Source: Pseudomonas neustonica (GTDB lineage Bacteria > Pseudomonadota > Gammaproteobacteria > Pseudomonadales > Pseudomonadaceae). Taken from it: DNA of 64,000 nt. Location: NCBI RefSeq assembly GCF_003797945.1, contig NZ_RKKU01000014.1, positions 1 to 64,000 on the forward strand. The letters run 5' to 3'. The stretch's first letter is position 1. Every line of letters begins with the position of its first letter. The notes under the pieces were generated by a model. The model saw only the letters and a program-made list of their open reading frames with translations. It searched no databases and was not told the DNA's origin. A program made the position numbers and the translations under genes. Shown in pieces: positions 9,887 through 19,550 of the stretch.

Positions 9887-10728
9887 AAATAAACCTGTTT
9901 TGCCAAGGATTGCATCTGGCGGGTGAACGGACCGACCGGCCAATGCCGATCGCCCAACTGAATCACCGGCCAGACTCCGAATAAACTGTTACAGCACATC
10001 ACTTCGTCGGCACTCAGCAACTCGTCATAACCGACTGTCCGGACCTGCACAAAGCCACCCTCTTGCTGCACCCGCTCGATAAGCAGATCACGCATCACGC
10101 CCTGCACACCACACTGGCTAAGATCAGGCGTCACCCAAGCGCCAGCAATACGCATAAACAGATTGCTCATGGTGCACTCTATCGGCTGCCCCGTCAGGTC
10201 GCACACCAGGCCTTCTGCGTAATCACTGGACTGCCACTCACTGCGCGCAAGCACCTGCTCCAGGCGGTTCAAGTGCTTCAAACCGGCCAATAAGGGCTGG
10301 TGCCCCAAGCGCGTTTCGCAGGCAAACAGCCGAACACCCTGTTCAGCATGCTCAGCCGGGTATACAGCAGCATTAGAGCCAAAGAGAATACGAGTCGTTT
10401 CAGCGTTTGCGGGTATCGCATAACCGCGCTTACCGCTGCCTCGGGTAAGAATCAGCTTGATCAGCCCTTCACCTAGACGCCGGGCCAGCCTCTCAACGTC
10501 GATAGCCAGTTGCTCAGCGGGCAAGGTCAGACGCAGAGTACGGCAGCCACGCTCCAGACGTTGCAGGTGGCGCGACCACAAAGGTGCGCTACCACCTACC
10601 ACCCGAATAGTCTCAAACAGACCATCGCCATAGGCCAGGCCACGATCACTCAGCGGCAAACAATCAGTCTCCTGACCGTTTAACAGAGTGAGCGTGACAG
10701 GCCCGGACATGGCGGCGTCTGTGCTCAT
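9883..10728 (-). CDS. pabC: Aminodeoxychorismate lyase
   Basis: 281 residues, fold-type IV PLP enzyme (branched-chain aminotransferase-like). It releases pyruvate from 4-amino-4-deoxychorismate to give p-aminobenzoate for folate. Recognisable are [17 protein letters not shown] near the N-terminus, the PLP lysine in [12 protein letters not shown], and the C-terminal [15 protein letters not shown]. The first ATG (10728) overlaps the fabF stop as ATGA. A second ATG seven codons in (10710) is a possible alternative start. Its place between fabF and mltG is the usual gammaproteobacterial arrangement. Confidence 0.93.
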
Positions 10729-11966
10729 TCGCAGCGGCGAAAGACCAGACTTCCGTTGGTACCACCAAAGCCAAACGAATTGGATAGCGTGACATTGAGA
10801 GGCCGCTGTTGCGCACTATGCGCAACGTAGTCGAGATCACAGCCCTCATCCGGGTTATCAAGGTTAATCGTCGGAGGAGCAACCTGATCACGCAACGCCA
10901 GCACGCTGAAAACCGCCTCAACCGCGCCGGCTGCGCCTAACAGGTGGCCCGTCATCGACTTGGTCGAACTGATAGCCAGCTTGTAGGCGTGTTCGCCAAA
11001 CACGCTTTTTACTGCACGTGTCTCAGCTAAGTCGCCCGCAGAGGTAGAGGTGCCATGCGCATTGATGTAGTCAACCTCATCGGGATTGATGCCGGCATCC
11101 TTCAACGCATTAGCCATGCACTTGGCGCCACCGCGACCGTCTTCTGGCGGTGCCGTCATATGGTACGCGTCGCCACTCATGCCAAACCCAACCAGCTCGG
11201 CATAGATATTGGCGCCACGCGCCTTCGCGTGCTCGTACTCTTCGAGCACCATGGCACCGGCACCATCAGACAGGACAAAGCCGTCACGCTCGCGATCCCA
11301 GGGGCGGCTGGCCGCTTGCGGATCATCATTACGGGTCGTCATGGCGCGCGCAGCACTAAAGCCGCCCAAGCCAAGTCCACTGGTGGCCATTTCCGAACCA
11401 CCCGCCACCATCATATCGGCCTCGCCATAGGCAATGTTACGCGCCGCCATGCCGATGCTGTGTGTGCCAGTGGTGCAGGCGGTCGTCATCGCATAGTTGG
11501 GCCCTTGCAGACCATATTGGATGGACAGATAGCCGGCAACCATATTGATGATCGACCCCGGCACAAAGAAAGGAGATATGCGGCGAGGACCACTATTGAG
11601 CAATTGCTCACAGTTCTTCTCGATATTGGTGAGACCACCGATACCAGAGCCCATGACCACACCAATACGATCCCGGTTCTCATCGGTAATCTCTATACCG
11701 GAGTCCTTGATCGATTGCGCACAGGCTGCCAAGCCGTACTGAATGAACAGGTCAAGCTTGCGCGCTTCTTTCGCCGCCATATAAAGCTCGACGTCAAAAT
11801 CACGTATGGATCCGCCAATGCGCGTATTAAAAGCACTGACATCCATATGCTCAATAGTGGCAATCCCACTCTTGCCTGCCAAGGCGGCCTGCCAGCTGCT
11901 TTCAACCGTATTGCCCAACGGCGACAACATACCCAGACCGGTTACCACGACGCGTCTGCGCGACAC
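10725..11966 (-). CDS. fabF: 3-oxoacyl-[acyl-carrier-protein] synthase II
   Basis: 413 residues from GTG 11966, equal to E. coli FabF. It condenses malonyl-ACP with medium and long acyl-ACP, including the palmitoleate-to-vaccenate step. The active-site cysteine is in [12 protein letters not shown] near residue 163; the two catalytic histidines lie in [11 protein letters not shown] and [14 protein letters not shown]. The GTG is preferred over upstream starts because AAGGAG lies six bases before it and the product then begins [11 protein letters not shown], as in the family. Downstream of acpP with a terminator-like hairpin between them, so it should be expressed at a fraction of acpP. Confidence 0.95.
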   Translation of the reverse strand: MSRRRVVVTGLGMLSPLGNTVESSWQAALAGKSGIATIEHMDVSAFNTRIGGSIRDFDVELYMAAKEARKLDLFIQYGLAACAQSIKDSGIEITDENRDRIGVVMGSGIGGLTNIEKNCEQLLNSGPRRISPFFVPGSIINMVAGYLSIQYGLQGPNYAMTTACTTGTHSIGMAARNIAYGEADMMVAGGSEMATSGLGLGGFSAARAMTTRNDDPQAASRPWDRERDGFVLSDGAGAMVLEEYEHAKARGANIYAELVGFGMSGDAYHMTAPPEDGRGGAKCMANALKDAGINPDEVDYINAHGTSTSAGDLAETRAVKSVFGEHAYKLAISSTKSMTGHLLGAAGAVEAVFSVLALRDQVAPPTINLDNPDEGCDLDYVAHSAQQRPLNVTLSNSFGFGGTNGSLVFRRCE

Positions 11967-12104
11967 AGCGAACTCCTTATTCAACTCTCTATAGCAACGA
12001 GCAAGGGCAACCCCCTGCCGCGAACCTGCCATATTGTCGGTGCAAACGCGCCGAGCAGCAAGAAGCTAAGCTAAAGGCTGCGTATCACCATAATTCGGAC
12101 ATAC

Positions 12105-12143
12105 AAAAAAGCCGCAGATACTTGAGAGCACTGCGGCTTTTTT
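12105..12143 (-). terminator. Terminator/attenuator between acpP and fabF
   Basis: A 7-bp GC-rich stem (GCCGCAG 12111-12117 with CTGCGGC 12131-12137) flanked by six A and six T residues, so it is symmetric. On the minus strand it follows acpP and precedes fabF, where partial termination would explain why far more acpP than fabF mRNA is usually made. Confidence 0.85.
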
Positions 12144-12166
12144 CGACCTTTCGGCAGACTTCGTGA

Positions 12167-12403
12167 TTACTTCTGGTTCGAGTTCACGTAGTTGATTGCT
12201 TCCTGGACGGTGGTGATCTTCTCGGCTTCTTCATCCGGAATCTCAGTCTCGAATTCTTCTTCGAGAGCCATAACCAGCTCCACGGTGTCCAGGGAATCAG
12301 CGCCAAGATCTTCAACAAAAGAAGCGCTGTTGGTCACTTCTTCTTCTTTGACGCCGAGCTGTTCGGCTACGATTTTCTTGACGCGTTCTTCAATGGTACT
12401 CAT
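12167..12403 (-). CDS. acpP: Acyl carrier protein
   Basis: 78 residues, highly acidic and helical. The phosphopantetheine arm attaches to Ser37 in the motif [16 protein letters not shown]. It carries all intermediates of fatty acid synthesis and supplies acyl groups for lipid A and phospholipids in the cytoplasm. The ATG has GGAGTGAG upstream with a spacing on the long side. A separate promoter sits in the 178-bp gap after fabG. The leader segment UAGGAGUGA (minus strand of 12413-12421) is complementary to the RgsA-like RNA at 5919-5927. Confidence 0.98.
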   Translation of the reverse strand: MSTIEERVKKIVAEQLGVKEEEVTNSASFVEDLGADSLDTVELVMALEEEFETEIPDEEAEKITTVQEAINYVNSNQK

Positions 12404-12410
12404 ACCTTGT

Positions 12411-12421
12411 TCTCACTCCTA
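12411..12421 (-). promoter_or_regulatory. acpP ribosome binding site, predicted pairing site for the RgsA-like RNA
   Basis: The acpP mRNA reads UAGGAGUGA here, which includes the Shine-Dalgarno core. The RgsA-like RNA contains UCACUCCUA at 5919-5927, a perfect 9-bp complement, extendable by two pairs past one bulged base. I recall acpP as a reported RgsA target in P. aeruginosa. Five of the nine bases are simply anti-Shine-Dalgarno, so specificity rests on the flanks. Confidence 0.5.
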
Positions 12422-12453
12422 TGTGCAGTTCCGAGAAGCCGGACTGCGGGTAG

Positions 12454-12481
12454 TTTATAGAAACAAATCGCTTGGTTTCAA
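12454..12481 (-). promoter_or_regulatory. Predicted sigma70 promoter of acpP
   Basis: On the minus strand TTGAAA (12481-12476) and TATAAA (12459-12454) are separated by 16 bp. The start point would fall about 45 bases before the acpP ATG, leaving the ribosome binding site well inside a short leader. Confidence 0.55.
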
Positions 12482-12581
12482 GCGTCAATCGCTTCTATCG
12501 TAACGGGTGCCAAGCCTTTGGAGCCTGTACCCAGCAAAAAATCATGCAAAAACATCATTGTAGCTCAGGTAAAAAAACACC

Positions 12582-13325
12582 TCAGCTCATGTACATACCG
12601 CCATTGACCGGCAAAGTTGCCCCGGTAATGTAGCCAGCAGACTCACTGGCAAGAAACCCTACAGCAGCAGCAATTTCCTCGGCCTGACCCAAACGGCCTA
12701 GCGGAATCTGCTCCAGCATCACGTCACGCTGGGTGTCATTAAGCGCACGCGTCATGTCTGTGTCAATAAAACCCGGTGCTACCGCGTTCACAGTAATGGC
12801 ACGCGAGCCCACTTCTCGTGCCAGCGCACGGGTGAAACCTTCCATGCCAGCCTTGGCTGCAGCATAGTTGGATTGACCAGCATTACCCATACCACCCACC
12901 ACAGAACTGATGTTGATGATACGCCCCCAACGGCCCTTGGTCATGCCTCGCAGCACTGCCTTGGACAAACGGTAAACCGACCCGAGGTTGGTGTTGAGCA
13001 CATCATCCCATTCGTTCTCTTTCATGCGCATCAACAGATTATCGGCGGTGATGCCAGCATTATTGACCAGAATCGCCGGCGCACCGTAGGTCTCGGTAAT
13101 GGCTGAAAGCACAGCTGCTACTGAGTCGGCATCGCGCACATCAAGCTTCATACCGGTACCCTTGTAGCCCGCCTCGGCGAGCTTGTCGGCAATCGCCTGC
13201 GCGCCCTGATCACTGGTAGCAGTGCCAACGACAATCGCGCCCTGGGCGGCGAGAGCATGGGCGATCGCCTGACCAATACCACGACTTGCACCGGTAACCA
13301 GCGCAACTTTTCCTTCAAGACTCAT
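12582..13325 (-). CDS. fabG: 3-oxoacyl-[acyl-carrier-protein] reductase
   Basis: 247 residues, short-chain dehydrogenase. It reduces 3-oxoacyl-ACP with NADPH in each elongation cycle. The cofactor motif GASRGIGQAIA lies near residue 12, NNAGITADN in the middle, and the catalytic Ser-Tyr-Lys set in INISSVVG and YAAAKAGMEGF. The C-terminus ATLPVNGGMYMS is characteristic of FabG. ATG with AAGGAA upstream. Part of the fabD-fabG-acpP-fabF series. Confidence 0.97.
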   Translation of the reverse strand: MSLEGKVALVTGASRGIGQAIAHALAAQGAIVVGTATSDQGAQAIADKLAEAGYKGTGMKLDVRDADSVAAVLSAITETYGAPAILVNNAGITADNLLMRMKENEWDDVLNTNLGSVYRLSKAVLRGMTKGRWGRIINISSVVGGMGNAGQSNYAAAKAGMEGFTRALAREVGSRAITVNAVAPGFIDTDMTRALNDTQRDVMLEQIPLGRLGQAEEIAAAVGFLASESAGYITGATLPVNGGMYMS

Positions 13326-13335
13326 ATTGAATTCC

Positions 13336-14274
13336 TTATGCGAATTGTTCGCTAAACGCAGCGAAGCTCGCGACGCTATCCAAACTGTGATTATTGACCG
13401 CCTTGCTGCAGCGTTTGTTCAATCCACCAAGCACTTTACCCGGGCCGCACTCAACCAAGTCGGTGACACCCTGCTCGGCCATGTAAATTACGGACTCGAC
13501 CCAGCGCACTGGACTGTAAAGCTGCTCAACCAACAGCTGGCGCAAGTCCGCAACATCAGCAGCCGGACGCGCAGTCACATTCTGCACCAGGGTAATACCT
13601 GGCTTCTGCCACTGCAGCGCAGCAAAATCGACCGACAACTGTTCTGCAGCAGGCTGCATCAGGGCGCAATGCGAGGGAACACTGACCGGTAACGCGATAG
13701 CGCGCTTGGCACCAGCATCTTTACAGGCGTCAATTGCACGCGCCACGGCGTCAGTCTCACCGGCAATAACGACCTGACCAGGCGCGTTAAAATTAACCGC
13801 ACTCACCACCTGCCCCTGGGAAGCCGCAGCACAAAGCTCGATGATCTGCTCATCCCCAAGCCCCAAGATAGCAGCCATCGCGCCCTGACCTTCAGGCACA
13901 GCCTGCTGCATCAACTGACCACGACGCTCTACCAGACGAACCGCATCCGCGAAGGAAAGCACCTCTGCCGCAACCAGCGCCGAGTATTCACCCAGGCTGT
14001 GCCCGGCAACGAAGGCGGGACGTACAGAGCTGCTTTGACACCACAGACGCCATAGCGCCACCGAGGCAGTCAGGATGGCGGGCTGGGTACGATCAGTACG
14101 ATTCAAGTCAGCTTCCGGACCATTCTGACTTAGCGCCCAAAGATCATAACCAAGGGCATCAGACGCCTCAGCGAAGGTTTCCTTGATGACTGCGTGCTGC
14201 TCGGCTAGCTCGCCGAGCATGCCGACCGCTTGCGAACCCTGCCCGGGAAAGACAAAGCCAAGGGAGTTAGTCAT
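13336..14274 (-). CDS. fabD: Malonyl-CoA-acyl carrier protein transacylase
   Basis: 312 residues, the normal FabD length. It transfers malonyl from CoA to ACP. The N-terminal FVFPGQGSQAVGM, the nucleophile elbow GHSLGEYSALVAA with the active serine, the QxA/Arg segment LVERRGQLMQQAVPEG, and the catalytic histidine region VSVPSHCALM are all visible. It is ten bases upstream of fabG and likely cotranscribed with it. Confidence 0.97.
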   Translation of the reverse strand: MTNSLGFVFPGQGSQAVGMLGELAEQHAVIKETFAEASDALGYDLWALSQNGPEADLNRTDRTQPAILTASVALWRLWCQSSSVRPAFVAGHSLGEYSALVAAEVLSFADAVRLVERRGQLMQQAVPEGQGAMAAILGLGDEQIIELCAAASQGQVVSAVNFNAPGQVVIAGETDAVARAIDACKDAGAKRAIALPVSVPSHCALMQPAAEQLSVDFAALQWQKPGITLVQNVTARPAADVADLRQLLVEQLYSPVRWVESVIYMAEQGVTDLVECGPGKVLGGLNKRCSKAVNNHSLDSVASFAAFSEQFA

Positions 14275-14370
14275 ACCGTTTTCCTGTTATCCAATGAATG
14301 AGGAGAGTCTAGACACATGAGTGTGACAATGCAGTTTGGATGCACCAAGGGGCGACCAGGTCACAGGCAC

Positions 14371-15381
14371 TCAACGCGCCCCCTGCAGCCGCTGGGCGAT
14401 ACGCGCGGGCAAATCGGCCTCACAGGCTTTGACCGCCCTACCGATAGCGGCCAGCATGGCCTGCTCACCCGCACCACCATGACTTTTGATTACCACGCCA
14501 CGCAGACCCAGCAAACTGGCGCCGTTATGCCGACTAGGATCGTTGCGCTGACGCATAGCACTGAGCGACCGTCTCACCCACGGCGAAACCCAGCGCAACA
14601 ACCGGCTAGCCTCAATGGCATCGCGCATTTCCGCCTGCAGGTAGCCTGCTACGCCTTCGCTAGCCTTGAGCAAGACATTGCCCACAAACCCATCGCAAAC
14701 CACTACGTCCGCTTCACCACGAAACAAACCATCGCCTTCGACATGCCCAACATAATTGAGCTGCTCACTGGCTGCCAACAAGACTGCAACAGCGCGCACT
14801 TCACGCGCACCTTTGTTGACCTCCTGGCCGATATTCAATAACCCAACCCGCGGATTAGGATTGCCGGTCAACTCGGCCGCCGCCGCCGATCCCATCAATG
14901 CAAATTCAAACAACTGCTCTGCTGAGCAATCCACATTGGCCCCCAGGTCGAGCACATGGCAATCATGCCCTGCTACCGGCAAGGCAGCCATAATCGCCGG
15001 CCGCTGCACGCCTTCGAGCATACCGAGCACAGAGCGAGCCAACACCATCAGCGCACCGGTATTGCCGGCACTGAGACAACCATCAGCCTGCCCGTCACGC
15101 ACCAGCTCCAGCGCGACGCGCATTGAGGCATCAGGCTTGCCTCGCAATAACTGCGCAGGCAGATCATCCGCCAGCACCTGCTCAGAGGCCGGAACCACAG
15201 TAACTCGGTCAGCCGAATAGCGGGCAGCAGCAAGCAGCGGCGTAATAATATCCGCAGAACCGACAAGAATAAGATGCAGCGAGGGAAATAGCGCGAGACT
15301 ACGGATTGCAGCGGGGATAATGCAACGGGGACCGAAGTCCCCGCCCATCACATCAATCGCGAGACGGATTGACGTGGACAA
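14371..15381 (-). CDS. plsX: Phosphate acyltransferase PlsX
   Basis: 336 residues. It makes acyl-phosphate from acyl-ACP for the PlsY route of phosphatidate synthesis, as a peripheral cytoplasmic enzyme. IRLAIDVMGGDFGP at the N-terminus and VVCDGFVGNVLLK in the second half are family signatures. The start is TTG at 15381, three bases after the rpmF stop; no ATG precedes the DVMGGD motif and the ribosome binding site is weak, so coupling to rpmF is likely. Confidence 0.95.
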   Translation of the reverse strand: MSTSIRLAIDVMGGDFGPRCIIPAAIRSLALFPSLHLILVGSADIITPLLAAARYSADRVTVVPASEQVLADDLPAQLLRGKPDASMRVALELVRDGQADGCLSAGNTGALMVLARSVLGMLEGVQRPAIMAALPVAGHDCHVLDLGANVDCSAEQLFEFALMGSAAAAELTGNPNPRVGLLNIGQEVNKGAREVRAVAVLLAASEQLNYVGHVEGDGLFRGEADVVVCDGFVGNVLLKASEGVAGYLQAEMRDAIEASRLLRWVSPWVRRSLSAMRQRNDPSRHNGASLLGLRGVVIKSHGGAGEQAMLAAIGRAVKACEADLPARIAQRLQGAR

Positions 15382-15384
15382 AAC

Positions 15385-15567
15385 TTATTCGTCGTTGTCC
15401 TTGTTTACAACCTGACGACCACGGTAGAAACCGTCAGGAGAAACGTGGTGACGAAGATGGGTTTCGCCAGTGGTCTTGTCTACAGACAAGGCAGCGGAGG
15501 ACAACGCATCGTGTGAACGACGCATGCCGCGTGCGGAACGGGACTTTTTGTTCTGCTGAACAGCCAT
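15385..15567 (-). CDS. rpmF: 50S ribosomal protein L32
   Basis: 60 residues, basic, starting [20 protein letters not shown], with the conserved [15 protein letters not shown] segment. It is a small protein of the large ribosomal subunit. No zinc cysteine pairs are present, so it is the zinc-independent form. It follows yceD by about 20 bases and precedes plsX by three, as in most gammaproteobacteria. Confidence 0.98.
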   Translation of the reverse strand: MAVQQNKKSRSARGMRRSHDALSSAALSVDKTTGETHLRHHVSPDGFYRGRQVVNKDNDE

Positions 15568-15586
15568 GACTAATAAGCTCCTAAGC

Positions 15587-16108
15587 TCAGGTATCGCGTT
15601 TTAACTTGGCCAGCACGCTGAAAGGATTAGGCTTCTCAGACTTTTCCTCCGGCTCCGCCGTCTCAGGGCGATACCCTGGCGGATGCTGACATGTGTCCTG
15701 CGGGTGCATCGGAACTGCAGGCAAAGCCAGAAGCAGTTCGTCTTCGATCAAAGAAATCAGATCGAGCGGTTCTTCACCCACAATAACCGGTTCATAAAGA
15801 CGGGGCAGCTGTTTGGCAGCCTCATCCGTTTCGACAAAACCTACATCACACTCACTATCGAGCGGTATTACAACCTGCTCGAGACAACGCTGACAGATCA
15901 ACGGTGCATTGGTCTGGTAGTGACCATGCATGGTGCCGATCCCCTGCTCATCGCGTGCGAACTGCAGTTTAACCTGCACATCGTCTGCGGGAGCAGCCAG
16001 CAATGCCGCCAAACGCTGCATGCTGTCCGCTTTCACCACGCCTTCAAGGGTGATTTGGCGATCAGCAAGCCGTGCTGGCTCGACGTATGAGGGTATGGTT
16101 CCAGACAT
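15587..16108 (-). CDS. yceD: YceD/DUF177-family protein, 23S rRNA accumulation factor
   Basis: 173 residues (PF02620). The family is linked to accumulation of 23S rRNA and always lies beside rpmF. The central CQRCLEQV cysteine pair and the acidic [10 protein letters not shown] segment are typical. The C-terminal third contains [15 protein letters not shown] followed by a charged tail. Biochemical role is not firmly known. It is the first gene of the yceD-rpmF-plsX-fabDG run and is divergent from maf (133 bp between). Confidence 0.92.
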   Translation of the reverse strand: MSGTIPSYVEPARLADRQITLEGVVKADSMQRLAALLAAPADDVQVKLQFARDEQGIGTMHGHYQTNAPLICQRCLEQVVIPLDSECDVGFVETDEAAKQLPRLYEPVIVGEEPLDLISLIEDELLLALPAVPMHPQDTCQHPPGYRPETAEPEEKSEKPNPFSVLAKLKRDT

Positions 16109-16241
16109 AAGCGCGCAATTCTAGGGACCAGAGCAGCATCTGTCAAAACTATTTACAGGCAAAGCATAACAGTTCGTCGGACTCGCCAGCCATATCCGAC
16201 CATAGGTAAGATGCGCCGAACGCAAAACCGGAGAATAACCC

Positions 16242-16820
16242 ATGCTGCCTTTGATCCTGGCCTCTAGCTCAATCTACCGCAAAGCGCTGCTGGAGCGGCT
16301 TAATCTGGCCTTCCAGAGCGCATCACCCGAGATAGATGAAAGCCCACTTTCAGGCGAGCAACCAGAGCAACTAACGCAACGCCTGGCACTAACAAAAGCC
16401 AAAGCCCTGCAAACGCGATTCCCGCAGCATCTGATAATCGGGTCCGACCAGGTTGTCTTGCTGGACGGAAAACCGGTAAGCAAACCCGGCAACCATGCCG
16501 AAGCGCAGCAACAACTCCAGCGCAGCAGCGGCAAAACCCTGACATTCTCGACCGCACTTTGCCTACTCAATAGCGCGAACGACCAACACCAGCTAACTGT
16601 AGAGCCCTACTCAGTCACCTTTCGCGAACTAACCGACGAACAGATTGAGCGCTACCTGCAAACCGAGAAACCATACGATTGCGCTGGCAGCTTCAAGTCA
16701 GAAGGGTATGGCATCAGCCTGATCGAGCGCATGCAAGGCGATGACCCTAACAGCCTTATCGGACTACCATTAATTCGTCTTTGCCAGATGCTAGCCCAGG
16801 AAGGCATTCACCTACCCTGA
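16242..16820 (+). CDS. Maf-like nucleoside triphosphate pyrophosphatase (YceF type)
   Basis: 192 residues of the Maf family (PF02545). These enzymes hydrolyse non-canonical nucleoside triphosphates; YceF-type members prefer 7-methyl-GTP. The N-terminal LILASSSIYRKALLERL, the SPEIDES segment, IIGSDQVVLLDG and the PYDCAGSFKSEGYGISL region appear in order. ATG with GGAG upstream. It is transcribed alone, ending 13 bp before the convergent sppA gene. Which nucleotide it prefers is inferred from location beside yceD/rpmF. Confidence 0.92.
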   Translation: MLPLILASSSIYRKALLERLNLAFQSASPEIDESPLSGEQPEQLTQRLALTKAKALQTRFPQHLIIGSDQVVLLDGKPVSKPGNHAEAQQQLQRSSGKTLTFSTALCLLNSANDQHQLTVEPYSVTFRELTDEQIERYLQTEKPYDCAGSFKSEGYGISLIERMQGDDPNSLIGLPLIRLCQMLAQEGIHLP

Positions 16821-16833
16821 GCCAACCTGACCA

Positions 16834-17832
16834 CTAGCGTAGAGCGGGACCAGAGAAACCCAGCTCGGTTGCAAACGCTGCACCCATACTGGCACCCAGT
16901 TGACGCGTAAACCGGGTAAAGGGCGATTCCTGGTGAGTAAAATCAACCAACTCCTCAACCCCAATCACATCGCGCGCCACTGCGGAGGTACTGGAAAGGC
17001 CGTCAATCAAGCCCAGATCGAGCGCCTGCTCGCCAGACCAGACCAAGCCACTGAACATATCCGGCGTCTCTTTCAAGCGATCGCCGCGCCCTGCTTTAAC
17101 CTGATCAATGAACTGCTGGTGAGTAGTATCCAGTACCGTCTGCCAGAATTGACGCTCCTCCGGCTTTTCCGGCTGAAAGGGATCAAGGAACGCCTTGTGC
17201 TCACCTGACGTGTAGGTGCGTCGCTCGACACCCAGCTTCTCCATAGTACCCACAAAGCCGAAGCTGGCTGCGGTCACACCAATAGAGCCAACCAGACTGG
17301 CCTTGTCGGCATAAATCTCATCTGCCGCCGCGGCAATATAATAGGCACCCGAAGCGCCCAAATCGGTAATCACCGCGTAGAGCTTGATATCCGGATGCAG
17401 CGCACGCAGGCGCTTGATTTCGTCGTAGACATAGCCCGACTGCACCGGACTACCGCCCGGACTGTTAATGCGCAACACAACACCCTTGGTATTGGCGTCT
17501 TCAAACGCGTCACGCAGCGCACTAATCAGATTGTCGGCACTGGCCTCCTCCTGATCAGCAATCACACCGCGTAATTCCACAACGGCAGTATGCGGACCAC
17601 CCACGCTGGATGACTCCATCTTGGCCAACGGCGAAAACAGCATGATAGCGCCGAACAGATAGGTGAATGTGAGCACTTTGAAGAAGATCCCCCAGCGGCG
17701 CGAACGACGCTGCTCCTGCAATGAGGCTTGCAGCGTTTTGTCCAGCAACTGCCAGGCTTTTTTGTCTTCGGCTGCCTGCGCCCGCGTTTCTTTGGAAACC
17801 ATATCACCCTCGGTCCATTGGTCATTGCTCAT
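16834..17832 (-). CDS. sppA: Signal peptide peptidase SppA-type S49 protease
   Basis: 332 residues, short form of the S49 family (PF01343). It degrades cleaved signal peptides at the inner membrane. A cytoplasmic N-terminus with coiled character precedes one membrane helix (about residues 47-66). The serine nucleophile is in DLGASGAYYIAA and the general-base lysine in SGEHKAFLDPF; RINSPGGSPVQS matches the substrate-binding loop. ATG 17832 overlaps the gph stop (ATGA); a TTG one codon earlier is not needed. Confidence 0.93.
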   Translation of the reverse strand: MSNDQWTEGDMVSKETRAQAAEDKKAWQLLDKTLQASLQEQRRSRRWGIFFKVLTFTYLFGAIMLFSPLAKMESSSVGGPHTAVVELRGVIADQEEASADNLISALRDAFEDANTKGVVLRINSPGGSPVQSGYVYDEIKRLRALHPDIKLYAVITDLGASGAYYIAAAADEIYADKASLVGSIGVTAASFGFVGTMEKLGVERRTYTSGEHKAFLDPFQPEKPEERQFWQTVLDTTHQQFIDQVKAGRGDRLKETPDMFSGLVWSGEQALDLGLIDGLSSTSAVARDVIGVEELVDFTHQESPFTRFTRQLGASMGAAFATELGFSGPALR

Positions 17833-18524
17833 CAAGCTTTCCCCATCGCGATTGTTCGGCCGTCGCGGCCAGGCTCACCCAACCAGCTAGCCAGCTCGGT
17901 AAATTCATCTATACAGTGCGCAGGAGCGCAGCACTGCAATTGCTCACGCGACTGCGCACCATAAGTTACCGCCACAGCGCGCATACCTGCGTTCGTCGCC
18001 ATATCAAGATCAAAAGAGCTATCACCCACCATAATGGCCGTTGCAGCAGAACCGCCAAGCTCCTGCAAAATCTGCTGCAACATCAAAGGATGAGGCTTGC
18101 TCGCCGTTTCATCAGCACAACGGGTAGCATCGAAGTAGCCGAGTAAATCATGCTGCTTTAGCATGCGATCCAAGCCGCTACGTCCCTTACCCGTCGCCAC
18201 AGCGAGGCGATAGCCATCAGCGCGCCAGCGATCAAGTGCAGCCAAAACACCAGGAAACAACTCTACCGGCAGCGCGTCCAGACTCCGATACTGCGTACGA
18301 TAACTATCAACCAAGGCATGCAGGCGCCGCACATCAGGCTCTTGCGGGTACAAGGCCGCTGCAGCCTCAGGCAACCCCAGACCAATAATATTGCGAACCG
18401 CAGCAACGTCAGGCACCGGCAACGCCACCTCTCTTGCCGCTGCGCGCATTGCCGCAACAATATGCCCAACGGAGTCGGAGAGCGTGCCATCCCAGTCAAA
18501 AATAAGGGTATCGATATCAGGCAT
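17832..18524 (-). CDS. gph: HAD-family hydrolase, phosphoglycolate-phosphatase-like
   Basis: 230 residues from ATG 18524. Motif I is [10 protein letters not shown] with the nucleophilic aspartate, motif II is [11 protein letters not shown], and [12 protein letters not shown] carries the motif IV aspartates. A helical cap lies between motifs I and II. HAD phosphatases remove phosphate from small metabolites; members between rluC and sppA in pseudomonads are usually annotated as phosphoglycolate phosphatase, but the substrate is unproven. An ATG eight codons upstream (18548) is possible, but it lengthens the overlap with rluC to 32 bases. Confidence 0.88.
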   Translation of the reverse strand: MPDIDTLIFDWDGTLSDSVGHIVAAMRAAAREVALPVPDVAAVRNIIGLGLPEAAAALYPQEPDVRRLHALVDSYRTQYRSLDALPVELFPGVLAALDRWRADGYRLAVATGKGRSGLDRMLKQHDLLGYFDATRCADETASKPHPLMLQQILQELGGSAATAIMVGDSSFDLDMATNAGMRAVAVTYGAQSREQLQCCAPAHCIDEFTELASWLGEPGRDGRTIAMGKA

Positions 18525-19479
18525 TACGCAAACGCCCCAACGCGTCATCCCACATCTTGCCAGGTAGCGCCTCCACGCTTAGCTCTTGCCCATCAGCCAT
18601 CACTACCTGCAGCGACCGCGCATGCAAAAACAATCGTTTGCCGCCGAGATCACGCAATTCACGGGAAAAGTCATCGTCGCCGTACTTGGGGTCGCCGGCA
18701 ATAGGATGCCCGGCATGCTTGGCATGGACCCGAATCTGGTGGGTACGCCCGGTGATAGGCTGAGCCTCCACCAGCGTCGCATAGTCACCAAAGCGCTCCA
18801 GTACACGAAACTCTGTCAGGCTCTCCTTGCCCTCGACATTGACCTCAACCATGCGCTCACCCGAACGCAGATTGCTCTTCTGCAATGGCGCATGCACCTT
18901 CCTGGTTGAAGCAGGCCAGCGCCCACGCACCAAGGCCTCGTAACGCTTGATCACACCCTTACCCTTTCCCTCACCGCGCAATTCTGCGTGCAAGTGGCGC
19001 AACACACTGCGCTTTTTGGCGATCATCAAGCAGCCCGAGGTATCACGATCCAACCGATGCACTAACTCGATTTGCGGACAATCAGGGCGCAACTGCCGCA
19101 TAGCCTCGATCACACCGAAATTAAGACCACTCCCGCCATGCACAGCCAAACCAGCGGGCTTGTTTACAATAATCAAACCCTTATCCTCAAACAAAACGCT
19201 CGCCTCCAGCGCATTAAGAATGCCCTGGCCAACCAACACTGGCTCGTTTGGTGCAGGCAAACGCACCGGAGGGATACGCAGGGTGTCGCCCGCCTGCAAG
19301 CGGTAGTCAGGCTTGATCCGGCCCTTGTTAACGCGCACCTCACCCTTACGCAAAATACGGTAGATCAGGGTTTTGGGCGCACCCTTGAGGCGCGTGATCA
19401 GATAGTTATCAATACGCTGCCCGGCTTGGTCAGCGCTAATCTGATCAAACTGGACCTGGACAGGAAGTTCGGAAGGCAT
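18517..19479 (-). CDS. rluC: 23S rRNA pseudouridine synthase RluC
   Basis: 320 residues. It makes pseudouridines at 955, 2504 and 2580 of 23S rRNA in E. coli. An S4 RNA-binding domain ([19 protein letters not shown] and later [12 protein letters not shown]) is followed by the RluA-type catalytic domain with the active aspartate in [13 protein letters not shown]. The ATG at 19479 is chosen because GGGGAT lies at good distance; ATG 19488 and an earlier in-frame start at 19524 are alternatives. It is divergent from rne, the classical arrangement. Confidence 0.94.
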   Translation of the reverse strand: MPSELPVQVQFDQISADQAGQRIDNYLITRLKGAPKTLIYRILRKGEVRVNKGRIKPDYRLQAGDTLRIPPVRLPAPNEPVLVGQGILNALEASVLFEDKGLIIVNKPAGLAVHGGSGLNFGVIEAMRQLRPDCPQIELVHRLDRDTSGCLMIAKKRSVLRHLHAELRGEGKGKGVIKRYEALVRGRWPASTRKVHAPLQKSNLRSGERMVEVNVEGKESLTEFRVLERFGDYATLVEAQPITGRTHQIRVHAKHAGHPIAGDPKYGDDDFSRELRDLGGKRLFLHARSLQVVMADGQELSVEALPGKMWDDALGRLRNA

Positions 19480-19515
19480 GTTTTTCATCCCCGCATGATA
19501 CATTTTTTCATTCAA

Positions 19516-19544
19516 TTGAAGCACTTAAAAAATGCTGCTATAGT
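19516..19544 (+). promoter_or_regulatory. Predicted sigma70 promoter of rne
   Basis: TTGAAG (19516-19521) and TATAGT (19539-19544) are separated by exactly 17 bp. Transcription would start near 19551, about 640 bases before the rne ATG. The site lies just upstream of the divergent rluC start. Confidence 0.65.
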
Positions 19545-19550
19545 CCAGCG

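Noticed and set aside
11055-12074. 339-codon frame antisense to fabF
   Set aside because: Product lacks any known motif and the frame overlaps a certain gene over its whole length.
12555-12592. Hairpin-like sequence with an A/T run after fabG
   Set aside because: The arms mismatch and the T-run lies in the loop, so it does not meet terminator rules; only noted.
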